Positions 52,809-60,536 of a stretch of 64,000 nucleotides of DNA are shown here, piece after piece (position 1 is the stretch's first letter; every line of letters begins with the position of its first letter). The position numbers and the translations under genes are program-made. The DNA comes from an uncultured Cellulosilyticum sp. (GTDB taxonomy: Bacteria > Bacillota > Clostridia > Lachnospirales > Cellulosilyticaceae). The stretch is taken from positions 62,001-126,000 of the forward strand of contig CAKVCL010000007.1 of assembly GCA_934725855.1 (NCBI GenBank). The letters run 5' to 3'. Under the pieces are notes generated by a model, which saw only the letters and a program-made list of their open reading frames with translations, did no database searches and had not been told where the DNA came from.

Positions 52809-53747
52809 ATGAAAAAATTAGTATTTATTGCAATAATGGCTACAAGTATGACAGCATTTGTAGGGTGTGGAAGTACCAATAAAGCTACTGTTCAGGACAC
52901 TAAGGTTGAAGAAGTAGTTCAAGAAGAAACAAAACAAGAAGATGAGGCACAGGAAACCACTCAAGAAGAAACAAAACAAGAAGATACAGGCGAAAACTCT
53001 AATCAGCCACCTATTACATATGATATGCTTAGCGTAGAATCTGAACTAATGGAACCAGATAGCATTGGAAATGTGTACTTTAAGGGGAAATATACAAATA
53101 ATAGTGATAAGATTTTAGTTGGCTTACAGTATGAAATATTATTAAAAGATAGTAATGAAAAAGTTTATTATGATTGTTACGATACAGTATTGCCAGGAGA
53201 AACATCATCGAATTTTTCAGGCTTTGGACCAGCAAGTGGAAACAAAGAAGATATTGAAGTTTTAAAGGAATCATTTGTTATTTTGAATGATGATTTAAGT
53301 AAAACTCATGTAGAGCTGGACTGGAAACTAAATGAATATACATGGTATGATACTAATACTTCATTTGGCGAAATCGGATTAGAGGGTGAGGCGCCAATAT
53401 CTTTAGATAAGTTTGGACTAAGTGTTGTGTTAGACGAACCTGATAGTTTAGGAAATGTATACGGTAATATGACATATACAAATACCTTTGACAATCCAAT
53501 TACTACATTTCAAGCAGAAATACTATTAAAAGATAGTAATGAAAAGGTTTATTATGATTGTTACGATACAGTATTGCCAGGAGAAACATCGCCAACTTTT
53601 TCAGGCTCTGGACCATCTACTCAAAACACAGATGATATGCAGATTTTAAGTATTAGTGTGATTTTGAGAAATGATGATGGTACAGAAACGTGCGTAAAAC
53701 ATGATTCAAAAACAAGAGTATATGAATGGAATGTAAGAAATAATTAA
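52809..53747 (+). CDS. Prophage lipoprotein with two repeated domains
   Basis: 312 residues. Signal peptide MKKLVFIAIMATSMTAFVGC with a lipobox (FVGC; lipidated Cys at 20), an acidic Gln/Glu/Thr linker (~30-70), then two homologous ~100-residue beta-rich domains, each holding the same LLKDSNEKVYYDCYD and TVLPGETS segment (at ~113 and ~240). The two copies are almost identical in DNA over ~68 nt (53139-53206 and 53523-53590), which means recent internal duplication or conversion. Exported and membrane-anchored, with its own promoter: a lysogenic-conversion or superinfection-exclusion protein is a reasonable guess. Confidence 0.82.
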   Translation: MKKLVFIAIMATSMTAFVGCGSTNKATVQDTKVEEVVQEETKQEDEAQETTQEETKQEDTGENSNQPPITYDMLSVESELMEPDSIGNVYFKGKYTNNSDKILVGLQYEILLKDSNEKVYYDCYDTVLPGETSSNFSGFGPASGNKEDIEVLKESFVILNDDLSKTHVELDWKLNEYTWYDTNTSFGEIGLEGEAPISLDKFGLSVVLDEPDSLGNVYGNMTYTNTFDNPITTFQAEILLKDSNEKVYYDCYDTVLPGETSPTFSGSGPSTQNTDDMQILSISVILRNDDGTETCVKHDSKTRVYEWNVRNN

Positions 53748-53748
53748 T

Positions 53749-53786
53749 TAAAAGAGTCGCTACTTTTTAAATAGTGGCTCTTTTTA
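53749..53786 (+). terminator. Terminator after the lipoprotein gene
   Basis: AAAGAGTCGCTA / TAGTGGCTCTTT stem (one G-U) with T-run. The gap 53748-54087 holds this terminator, an operator and the hairpin leader; no other gene is seen. Confidence 0.8.
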
Positions 53787-53824
53787 TGTAAATGATTACC
53801 AAATGTCAATAATTGTAAGAATTC

Positions 53825-53838
53825 TTACCAATCGGTAA
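53825..53838. promoter_or_regulatory. Phage operator before the hairpin leader (TTACC-AATC-GGTAA)
   Basis: Perfect dyad; a degenerate neighbour TTACC-AAAT-GTCAA lies 29 bp upstream (53796-53809), the same pitch as the operator pair at the early promoter. A possible promoter follows (TTGCAT, ~17 nt, TAGAGA), but it is weak. Confidence 0.65.
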
Positions 53839-53943
53839 TATTGCATAAAAATAATTAATTTATAGAGATAAATTTAGTTATATTGATGGACATTTACGCC
53901 TTTAATAGTTAGAATGATGATGTGATAAAAAATCACATAAAAA

Positions 53944-54076
53944 GAGCACTTGAGGCGACAACTCAAGTGCTCGGTGGAAGGATAGTAAAAGGGTTCTATC
54001 CAACCTATGTACACAACGATAGTACATAGGTAGTATAGCACTCTAATAATATCCTTTCAATAAAAAATTATTAGAG
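53944..54076 (+). ncRNA. Multi-hairpin leader RNA, candidate cis-regulatory structure
   Basis: Four consecutive perfect stems: GAGCACTTGAG/CTCAAGTGCTC with 7-nt loop (53944-53972); GGATAG/CTATCC (53980-54001); CCTATGTAC/GTACATAGG (54004-54030); CTCTAATAAT/ATTATTAGAG (54041-54076), the last covering part of the AGAGGAGGG ribosome site of the 54088 gene. AGCACT just before stem 4 can also pair with AGTGCT of stem 1, so two folds are possible. Parts resemble the tRNA-like RNA at 45741 (AGAGCACTYGA; GATAGTAA...CTATCC). Function unknown. Confidence 0.55.
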
Positions 54077-54087
54077 GAGGGCATCAT

Positions 54088-54309
54088 ATGAATGTTCAAA
54101 GCATGAAAAACACAACGATAACCAATGTAGTAAAAGAATTTAATGACGTCAAAATACTGCTAGACATGATTGAGGATACTTACATAGGGATTGAGCTTAA
54201 AGGTGAAGAGCTAGAAGATTTCACAAGTGCATACTACTTACTTAGTGACAGATTTAAAAGCATTTATGGCACCTTAAAAGAAGTTGTAGGGGGTGTACAA
54301 AATGCCTAA
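54088..54309 (+). CDS. Small phage protein, 73 aa, unknown
   Basis: MNVQSMKNTTITNVVKEFND start after AGAGGAGGG, which is part of the stem-loop described upstream. Predicted all-helical (ILLDMIEDTYIGIELKGEEL, FTSAYYLLSDRFKSIYGTL). It overlaps the next gene by 8 nt. No family recognised. Confidence 0.7.
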   Translation: MNVQSMKNTTITNVVKEFNDVKILLDMIEDTYIGIELKGEELEDFTSAYYLLSDRFKSIYGTLKEVVGGVQNA

Positions 54310-54868
54310 GATACCAAACAACATAAAAAGAAATCAAATAGTATTTTGCTACAGTGATTTAGAAATAAATACCATAGTAAATCAAGACGGCTCAAAATAT
54401 GTGTGCGTAAGAGATATAGCAATAGGTTTAGGATTTAATACAAACACATCATATTTTTACAAAATAGTAAATGGATATGATATAAGGAAAGAGCTTTTCA
54501 GAGTAAAGAACACTCAGGGAAGTTGTCTTGGATTTAAAAGAAGTCAAATGAACGCTATTGAGGTAAATGATTTAGAAATGGCGTGTAGTAGATATAAGAA
54601 AAGCGAATTTGGACAATGCCTGTATAATGAATTAATCCCTGAAATTAAGAGACTTGAATATGAAGAAGGCGATCACTATAGCTTTGCAGAGCTGACACTA
54701 TATGCTAGAAGAACTATTGAAAAACCACAAGAAAAGCCAGTAATTGAAGCAAAGGCAGGAAATAAAGACACTATGAGTACCAATAAAGATAAAAAAGTTG
54801 ATTTAGTTGATAAAATCAATAAGATGATAATTGAGCTAATAGAGATTAAGCATGAGTTAGTGAAATAA
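54302..54868 (+). CDS. Phage antirepressor-like protein (P22_AR_N-like N-terminus)
   Basis: 188 residues from ATG 54302 (MPKIPNNIKRNQIVFCYSDL) with GGGGGTG upstream. The segment QDGSKYVCVRDIAIGLGFNTNT, followed by a conserved mid-part (LGFKRSQMNAIEVNDLEMAC, GQCLYNELIPEIKRL), resembles the N-terminal domain of phage antirepressors. The C-terminus is a charged helix. Antirepressors usually sit in immunity regions; here it is among head genes behind an operator and hairpin leader, so it may be an extra control switch. Confidence 0.5.
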   Translation: MPKIPNNIKRNQIVFCYSDLEINTIVNQDGSKYVCVRDIAIGLGFNTNTSYFYKIVNGYDIRKELFRVKNTQGSCLGFKRSQMNAIEVNDLEMACSRYKKSEFGQCLYNELIPEIKRLEYEEGDHYSFAELTLYARRTIEKPQEKPVIEAKAGNKDTMSTNKDKKVDLVDKINKMIIELIEIKHELVK

Positions 54869-54884
54869 AGATGAATTTTAAATC

Positions 54885-54915
54885 AAGAGTGACTGTAAAA
54901 GGTTGCTCTTTTTTT
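54885..54915 (+). terminator. Terminator between the accessory island and head genes
   Basis: AAGAGTGAC / GTTGCTCTT stem (two wobble pairs) with a T-run. It shows that the accessory genes form separate transcripts within the structural region. Confidence 0.75.
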
Positions 54916-54948
54916 ATGCACTCGTTTAAAGAAAGGTAGGTGAACCAC

Positions 54949-55839
54949 ATGGAAATTATTAAAGAACAAGTAAAAAAGAAGTTCTATGGCCACGATACGC
55001 TGTACTCGAAAGTAGAGCCTATATATCCTCATGGCGTAGAAAGAGAATACATAAGGTTGGTAAATGCATATATGGCTGAGTACAAAAAAGTCCTTGTTAA
55101 GAACCTTGCACAGATAAAGAAAGCCATTATAAGTGACCGTAACTTGAAAGCAGCACTTAGGCTAGATGATGAATTTGAGATAAAACAATTAGTTGAGCAG
55201 CTTTTCAAAAAGATGGATGAAGATATGAAGCATAAGCCTACTATATTTGGACTCAGAAAGAAGCTAGAGAACTTAGCACACCTGACTAGAAAACTAACTA
55301 TAAAAGAATGGAAGAAAGTTTGTAAAGCCACACTAGGCGTAAATATCATGGATGATTATTACTTAGGTGAGTTTTACAAGCAAATGATAAATGTGTGGGT
55401 TGATGATAATATCGGGCTCATTGCATCTATACCTCAAGACTCGCTAAATGAAATGAAGCAGATTGTGCAAGATGGTTTTGCTACTGGTGCAACCATTAAA
55501 GAGATTACCAAAAATATTGAGTACAGATATGGAGTTAGCAAGAGAAAAGCAAGATTACTAGCAGTAGATCAATTAGCAAAATTGTATGCGGATATGTCGG
55601 AAAGGCAACAACGTGATGCAGGATGTACAGAATACATTTGGTCTACTTCACGCGACCAAAGAGTTAGAGATTCGCACAAAGCACTAGAGGGTAAAAAATT
55701 TGATTGGAACAATCCACCAATAGTAGATGCTAAAAGAGGTAGGCGATGCCACCCAGGCAAAGATTATGCGTGTAGGTGTGTAGCGATACCTGTTTTTAAG
55801 TATGCAAACATAAAACTACCAATACAGGAGGGAAAATGA
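54949..55839 (+). CDS. MuF-like minor head protein (SPP1 gp7 family)
   Basis: 296 residues from ATG 54949 (MEIIKEQVKKKFYGHDT). The C-terminal phage-head-morphogenesis domain has YRYGVSKRKARLLAVDQLAKLYADM, EYIWSTSRDQRVRDSHKALEGKKFDWNNP-type motif and the His/Cys-rich HPGKDYACRCVAIPVF. It takes part in head assembly/DNA injection next to the portal. No C-terminal toxin domain is fused. Normally it follows the portal directly; here 2.8 kb of accessory DNA lies between. Confidence 0.88.
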   Translation: MEIIKEQVKKKFYGHDTLYSKVEPIYPHGVEREYIRLVNAYMAEYKKVLVKNLAQIKKAIISDRNLKAALRLDDEFEIKQLVEQLFKKMDEDMKHKPTIFGLRKKLENLAHLTRKLTIKEWKKVCKATLGVNIMDDYYLGEFYKQMINVWVDDNIGLIASIPQDSLNEMKQIVQDGFATGATIKEITKNIEYRYGVSKRKARLLAVDQLAKLYADMSERQQRDAGCTEYIWSTSRDQRVRDSHKALEGKKFDWNNPPIVDAKRGRRCHPGKDYACRCVAIPVFKYANIKLPIQEGK

Positions 55840-56138
55840 TTATGGAACAGGATAAAAGTAATGAAAAAAATAACTTAAATGTCACACCACGTCACATTGA
55901 TATAAGCAAAGTGACAACCAAAATTACGAATATGATTACATCAACGGCTATCAATATTGATGAAGCAGTCGCACTATGCAGTGAGAATGAGCTACTAAAA
56001 AATGAGCAACAAACCACTGAGAACATTATATTTAAACAGCTTGAAGAGCTACAGCAAGCAGTAATACTCCTCACTGACGTATTAACAAGCATTGGTGAAA
56101 ATGAGGAAAAGTCTGTGGATAAGTCTGACGGCAACTAA
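55836..56138 (+). CDS. Hypothetical phage protein, 100 aa
   Basis: ATG 55836 overlaps the previous stop (ATGA) and has AGGAGGG. Polar N-terminus, helical middle, acidic end (ENEEKSVDKSDGN). No family recognised; perhaps a head-assembly accessory by position. Confidence 0.6.
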   Translation: MIMEQDKSNEKNNLNVTPRHIDISKVTTKITNMITSTAINIDEAVALCSENELLKNEQQTTENIIFKQLEELQQAVILLTDVLTSIGENEEKSVDKSDGN

Positions 56139-56269
56139 GCGATTCGTGTCACACCAAAAAATAATGCCACTGGAGAAAGTGAAGTTTTGAGAAAAAAGTT
56201 ATATAAACCCCGTATTTTTTGATACAAATACATAAATTTTGATTAATAGATAACAGGAATACTAAACAG

Positions 56270-56293
56270 CTTGCCTCCTAAAACTGAGGCAAG
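56270..56293 (+). other. Perfect 8-bp hairpin before the protease gene
   Basis: CTTGCCTC / GAGGCAAG with loop ctaaaact and no T-run; lies 22 nt before the protease start codon. It could tune mRNA processing or translation. Confidence 0.45.
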
Positions 56294-56315
56294 AATAATG
56301 ATGGGAGGGTGAGAA

Positions 56316-57686
56316 ATGGATAAGAGAGCAGCACCAAGGAAGTTAATACATCGGCTAGATAGTATAGAACTCAATACGACTTACTTTACAAGTGAGGGTT
56401 ATTTGATGGATACGCCTATCGTTACCACGACAGGAATATTTGAATATACTAATGCGGATGGAAGTAAGAGGCGAGAATTGAGGCTACCTGAGTACGTTTT
56501 TGAACCTGAGAGTTTGCAAAGCTATAAAGGGAAACCAATAATCGTAACACATCAAGCAGGAGTGGTTAATAAGGAAAATGTTAGTGATGAAATCATCGGC
56601 ACGATACTTAGCGAGGGAATCGCAGAAAATGACCATGTAAAAGCTCAAATCTGCATCCATGACACTGACGCTATGAGGGATAGTGGGTTAAAAGAATTGT
56701 CGCTCGGATACAGCTTGGAACTGGATGAAACGCCTGGTGAATGGAATGGGCAACCTTATGATGCAATCCAAAAGAATATAAGAATTAATCATTTAGCATT
56801 AGTTGGAACAGCAAGAGCAGGCAGTACAGCAAAATTGAATATAGATAGCAATGACGAAATCTTAAAAGGAGGAAAAGTTGAAATGAACAAACCAAACAAC
56901 AAAGTAATGTCAGCAGAAGAGATTAAGGCAGCCATTGAGAACTACAATGCACAAGCTAGAACAGATGGCACAGTAGAAATCACAATTCCTGGTGAACTGT
57001 TAGACAATGGGCAAGTTTCTGTTGAGGAAAAAGCCACAGAGCCACAAGAAGAAAATGTCGAAGATAGCGCTCCTACTATTGATGAAATTAAAGCAGCAGT
57101 AGCAGACAGAAATGTAGGGCCAGATAAATTAGTGGAATATATTAATACTTTGCTAGGCATGGTTAGTAATGCAGATGAAACTAAGGAGCAAAATGGTGAA
57201 GATGAAAAATCAAATGAACCAGTTGAGCCAGTGGCTATACCTGACGAAACCAATACACCTACAAAAGAAGAGGATGGAGATTACAAAGTCAATACAGATG
57301 GAAAGGAAGTAAAAGAAATGCCAAATGCAGTTATTAATTTGGACAGCAAGGAAATTGCTGAGAGAGTTGAACAAATGGTTAGTGAAAAACTTGGTGTGTG
57401 TAGAGTAGGCGAAAAACTAGGCTTAGACCTTGAAAGCAAATCACTCATTCAAGCAAAAAAAGACATCATTGCTAAAGCAGAGCCAAACGTAAGACTTGAC
57501 GGTGCGACAGATGATGAAATCAATGGTATGTATCTTATGGCTAAAGCAAAAGTTGAAAATGCTAAGTCTACAGATTTACAACGTCAAGAAATGTTTAATA
57601 ATGATGGAAATCAGCCACAAGAAGAGGTTTATTCTGCTGCAAGTGCAAGAGAAAAGATGATTAATAATATGGGAGGCGTACAATAA
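56316..57686 (+). CDS. Prohead protease (DUF2213-like) with C-terminal scaffold; nested scaffold start
   Basis: 456 residues. The N-terminal ~170 match the DUF2213 phage protease type: TTYFTSEGYLMDTPIVTTTGIFEY, ELRLPEYVFEPESLQSYKGK, PIIVTHQAG (His), LKELSLGYSLELDE (Ser), INHLALVGTARAG. The rest is acidic and helical, a scaffold-like region. Inside the frame an ideal AAGGAGG lies 10 nt before ATG 56883 (MNKPNNKVMSAEEI), in frame, so a separate 267-residue scaffold can be made, as in lambda C/Nu3. A third in-frame ATG at 57318 has a weaker GGAAG. Confidence 0.85.
   Translation: MDKRAAPRKLIHRLDSIELNTTYFTSEGYLMDTPIVTTTGIFEYTNADGSKRRELRLPEYVFEPESLQSYKGKPIIVTHQAGVVNKENVSDEIIGTILSEGIAENDHVKAQICIHDTDAMRDSGLKELSLGYSLELDETPGEWNGQPYDAIQKNIRINHLALVGTARAGSTAKLNIDSNDEILKGGKVEMNKPNNKVMSAEEIKAAIENYNAQARTDGTVEITIPGELLDNGQVSVEEKATEPQEENVEDSAPTIDEIKAAVADRNVGPDKLVEYINTLLGMVSNADETKEQNGEDEKSNEPVEPVAIPDETNTPTKEEDGDYKVNTDGKEVKEMPNAVINLDSKEIAERVEQMVSEKLGVCRVGEKLGLDLESKSLIQAKKDIIAKAEPNVRLDGATDDEINGMYLMAKAKVENAKSTDLQRQEMFNNDGNQPQEEVYSAASAREKMINNMGGVQ
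56883..57686 (+). CDS. Nested scaffold protein from internal start
   Basis: In-frame internal ATG of the protease gene with a strong ribosome site at 56866-56872. The product (267 residues) is acidic with predicted coiled coil and a basic-helical C-terminus (STDLQRQEMF, SAASAREKMINNM), as expected of scaffolding proteins that bind the capsid protein. Confidence 0.6.
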   Translation: MNKPNNKVMSAEEIKAAIENYNAQARTDGTVEITIPGELLDNGQVSVEEKATEPQEENVEDSAPTIDEIKAAVADRNVGPDKLVEYINTLLGMVSNADETKEQNGEDEKSNEPVEPVAIPDETNTPTKEEDGDYKVNTDGKEVKEMPNAVINLDSKEIAERVEQMVSEKLGVCRVGEKLGLDLESKSLIQAKKDIIAKAEPNVRLDGATDDEINGMYLMAKAKVENAKSTDLQRQEMFNNDGNQPQEEVYSAASAREKMINNMGGVQ

Positions 57687-58171
57687 TGAACACTAAATAC
57701 AGTTATGAAACACCAATCGGAAATGCAGGTGGAATCTATGATTTGTCACCTAGAACAGTAGTAAGCAGATTATTAGAGGGCACAGGCGTACATTTTGGAT
57801 GTGCAGTAGAAGTCGGCACCGATGCAGGCGTAGAAGTAAAAGCCGTTTCATCATCTACAGCAGCTATTGAGGGTATTGTGGTCTATGAAGCAGGTCACGA
57901 AATGGACAAAAACGGCAAGGTAGAGCTTACAGATGGTCAAGCTCTATCTATTATGACAAGAGGTAAAATCATCGTGCCATTAAGCGACAGTGCTACGGAA
58001 GAACTTGCATATGGACAAGATGTTTACCTTGTTACTCAATACGATGCTAAGCCTGATAATGTAGGATGCTTTACAGATAATGCAGATGAAACAGCAGACA
58101 AGAAAATTCAAATCAATGCAAAATTTATTAGCAAGGCTCAAGATGGACTTGCAGTAATTGAATTAGCTTAA
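57686..58171 (+). CDS. Capsid decoration / structural cement protein (Gp24-like)
   Basis: 161 residues. The N-terminal TPIGNAGGIYDLSPRTVVSRL and a beta-rich body (GCAVEVGTDAGVEVKAV, GIVVYEAGHEMDKNG, ALSIMTRGKIIVPL) match the cement proteins that lie between protease and major capsid genes. Start overlaps the previous stop (taatg). Confidence 0.78.
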   Translation: MNTKYSYETPIGNAGGIYDLSPRTVVSRLLEGTGVHFGCAVEVGTDAGVEVKAVSSSTAAIEGIVVYEAGHEMDKNGKVELTDGQALSIMTRGKIIVPLSDSATEELAYGQDVYLVTQYDAKPDNVGCFTDNADETADKKIQINAKFISKAQDGLAVIELA

Positions 58172-58184
58172 GGAGGCGTAAAAG

Positions 58185-59249
58185 ATGAATAAAAAACTTA
58201 ATTCAGCGTACAAACACATGGCATATGATGCCCAAGATGCAGCAGTAATTGCAAGTTCAAATCTTGCAGCAGGTTTAGTAGGAATTACAAATCCTAATGG
58301 GGTTCGTTTGGACTCAGCAGAGGATGCAGCAGTATTTTTTGCAAGAGAGCTTGACTACGTTAAGGCTCATTCATACGACCGCTTATATCCTGAAATGACA
58401 GCATTATCAATCTTCCCTCAAACGAGCGAGATTCCTGAGGGAGCTGAAACAGTAACATGGTACGGATATGAACGTACTGGTATGGCTCAAATTATTAACG
58501 ATTACGCTAATGATTTACCAAGAGCAGATGTAAAAGGACAAGCTCATTTTAGTGCTGTTAAGTCTTTAGGTAGTTCATACGGTTATTCAATTCAAGAAAT
58601 GCGTAATAGCATGTATGCAGGTAAATCACTTGATGCAAGAAAAGCAGATTCAGCTAGATACGCTATTGAACGCACGCGCAATAAAATTGCATGGGCAGGA
58701 GATAAAGCAAGCGGATTAGTTGGAGTCCTTTCAGCAGGAACTGGTATTCCTGAGTTTATTCTTAAGACAACAGCAGCAGGTAAGACCGCATGGAAAGATA
58801 AGACAGCAGATGAAATCTTAGAAGATGTTAAGTTAATGTATATGTATCAAGCTAAATTAACTCAAAACGTAGAGCGTGCAGATACACTTGCACTTCCTAG
58901 CGATGTGTATATTGACATTTCTCAAAGACGTATTCCTGACACAGATAAGACAGTTCTTACATATCTCTTAGAAAATGCACCATATCGTACACCTGATAAC
59001 AATGCACCACTTAAAGTCGTTCCTGCACCTGAGTTAATGGCAAACTCTGGTGAAACAAACCCATACGGTGTAAACGCAGCAGTATTCTTCAAGAACGACC
59101 CTGAGAAGTTTAGCATTGAAACACCAATGCCATATTATCAACATCCTGTACAAACTAAAGGTCTTGAAATGGAAGTACCATGCGAAGAAAGAGTTGCAGG
59201 GGCATTAATCTATTATCCATTTAGTTTGTTAATTATTAAGAATATCTAA
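58185..59249 (+). CDS. Major capsid protein (DUF2184 type)
   Basis: 354 residues, SD AAGGAGG. The conserved middle has GAETVTWYGYERTGMAQII, FSAVKSLGSSYGYSIQEMRN and KADSARYAIERTRNKIAWAGD, typical of DUF2184 capsids (HK97 fold). The codon choice (cgt, ctt, tac) is more biased than in other phage genes, as expected for the most abundant product. C-terminus ends in a beta strand (ALIYYPFSLLIIKN). Confidence 0.9.
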   Translation: MNKKLNSAYKHMAYDAQDAAVIASSNLAAGLVGITNPNGVRLDSAEDAAVFFARELDYVKAHSYDRLYPEMTALSIFPQTSEIPEGAETVTWYGYERTGMAQIINDYANDLPRADVKGQAHFSAVKSLGSSYGYSIQEMRNSMYAGKSLDARKADSARYAIERTRNKIAWAGDKASGLVGVLSAGTGIPEFILKTTAAGKTAWKDKTADEILEDVKLMYMYQAKLTQNVERADTLALPSDVYIDISQRRIPDTDKTVLTYLLENAPYRTPDNNAPLKVVPAPELMANSGETNPYGVNAAVFFKNDPEKFSIETPMPYYQHPVQTKGLEMEVPCEERVAGALIYYPFSLLIIKNI

Positions 59250-59269
59250 GAAAGTCGGAGGAAAAACAC

Positions 59270-59650
59270 ATGAGATACGCAAAGATTACAAATAAAACTG
59301 ATAGACCACTTGGATTAGGTACACTTATCCTGTTGCCTGAGCAAACAGTGGATGTACCTGATGAGTACAAAAACAACCCTACAATCGACCTTTTGGTTGA
59401 AAGTGGGGAATTAATTGGGGTAGAAGAAACAAACACACCACAGATGAAACAAGATGATATTAAGCCTATTCCACTTGTTGCCCCTAATAAGCCAACACAA
59501 GAAGAAATTGAAGCTCAAATTGCTAAGATTAAAAAGATGAAGCGTACAGAGCTTGATGAGTTTGCAAAGCAAATCGGGGTAAGCATTGACGAGCATGATA
59601 ACATTGAAACATTGTCTATTAAATTAATCGAAGCATTAAAAGGAGAATAA
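59270..59650 (+). CDS. Small structural protein with HeH/Rho-N-like C-terminus
   Basis: 126 residues: beta-rich N-terminal part (YAKITNKTDRPLGLGTLILLPEQ) and a C-terminal helix-extended-helix-like motif (KIKKMKRTELDEFAKQIGVS) often found in proteins that follow phage capsid genes. SD TCGGAGG. Probable head-completion protein. Confidence 0.65.
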   Translation: MRYAKITNKTDRPLGLGTLILLPEQTVDVPDEYKNNPTIDLLVESGELIGVEETNTPQMKQDDIKPIPLVAPNKPTQEEIEAQIAKIKKMKRTELDEFAKQIGVSIDEHDNIETLSIKLIEALKGE

Positions 59651-59668
59651 GTAAAAGAGGTGTAGCCG

Positions 59669-60070
59669 ATGGCAGAAATGACAGCACTCAAGGCGTTTAG
59701 AATAATCGCTACTGAGTACAAGGACATTGAAGATAAAGAGGTAAAGCAGTATATAGAATTCACTAGACCAATGGTATCGAGGAAACGATACGGAGCACTT
59801 TATAGCAGAGCCTTAGCTTTACTGGCTGCACACTATATGAAAATGAATGGAATACAAGGAACAGGGGGCAGCGAACTAAGTCAAATTAGTGGGGCTGCCT
59901 CTTTTGGCATAGCCAGTTATACAGAAGGCAGCACATCAATTAGTTTTTCAAATACCTCAGCAACGCCAGGTAATAGCGATTCTACATACGAAAGCACAAT
60001 TTATGGGACTCAGTATTTATCACTCAGAAGGATGCTACCGTCTATTATTTGTGGAGGCGAAAATGGGTAA
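59669..60070 (+). CDS. Head-tail connector protein (DUF4054-like)
   Basis: 133 residues. IEFTRPMVSRKRYGALYSRALALLAAHYMKM is the helical adaptor core; the C-terminal half is Ser/Thr-rich and ends in a loop (SLRRMLPSIICGG) seen in DUF4054 adaptors. It follows the capsid genes, the usual place for the first connector. It overlaps the next gene by 8 nt. Confidence 0.75.
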   Translation: MAEMTALKAFRIIATEYKDIEDKEVKQYIEFTRPMVSRKRYGALYSRALALLAAHYMKMNGIQGTGGSELSQISGAASFGIASYTEGSTSISFSNTSATPGNSDSTYESTIYGTQYLSLRRMLPSIICGGENG

Positions 60071-60536
60071 TGTCAGAGATACCTGGACACCCGAGGGCAG
60101 ACGGTTTATGCAACAACTACAAGAATTAAGCAAGCTAGAAGTAAAAGTCGGCTTTCAAGGTGGCAAAGAATACTATGAGGAAGATGGAAAACAAGTTGAT
60201 GTTTTAGATGTTGCGATGTGGAATGAGCTAGGCAATGCACACACGCCCAGTAGACCGTTTATGCGTGATGCAGTTGATACAAACGAGAGCTTGATTAATA
60301 ACTTTTTGAAAGAGCAAAAACAAGAGCTTATAAATGGAAAGACAGCTGAAAGAGTTTATCAAGATATAGGTGTATTTATGAAAGCGCTTATACAAGACCA
60401 AATTGTTACAGGGTCATTTACACCAAATTCACCTAGTACAATACGCAAGAAAGGTTCAAGTCAGCCTCTTATTGACACTGGACATATGAGGCAGGCAGTA
60501 AACTTTGAAGTTAAAAGAAAGGGTGCTAATGGATGA
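60063..60536 (+). CDS. HK97 gp10-like head-tail joining protein
   Basis: 157 residues from ATG 60063 (MGNVRDTWTPEGRRFM) with TGGAGGCG. KLEVKVGFQGGKEYYEEDG, WNELGNAHTPSRPFMRDAVD and SPSTIRKKGSSQPLIDTGHMRQA are typical of neck proteins of this class. Overlaps the next gene by 4 nt. Confidence 0.75.
   Translation: MGNVRDTWTPEGRRFMQQLQELSKLEVKVGFQGGKEYYEEDGKQVDVLDVAMWNELGNAHTPSRPFMRDAVDTNESLINNFLKEQKQELINGKTAERVYQDIGVFMKALIQDQIVTGSFTPNSPSTIRKKGSSQPLIDTGHMRQAVNFEVKRKGANG

Noticed and set aside
53944..54030. A second tRNA
   Set aside because: It shares words with the RNA at 45741 but has no acceptor stem, D-stem or CCA; it is treated as a leader structure.
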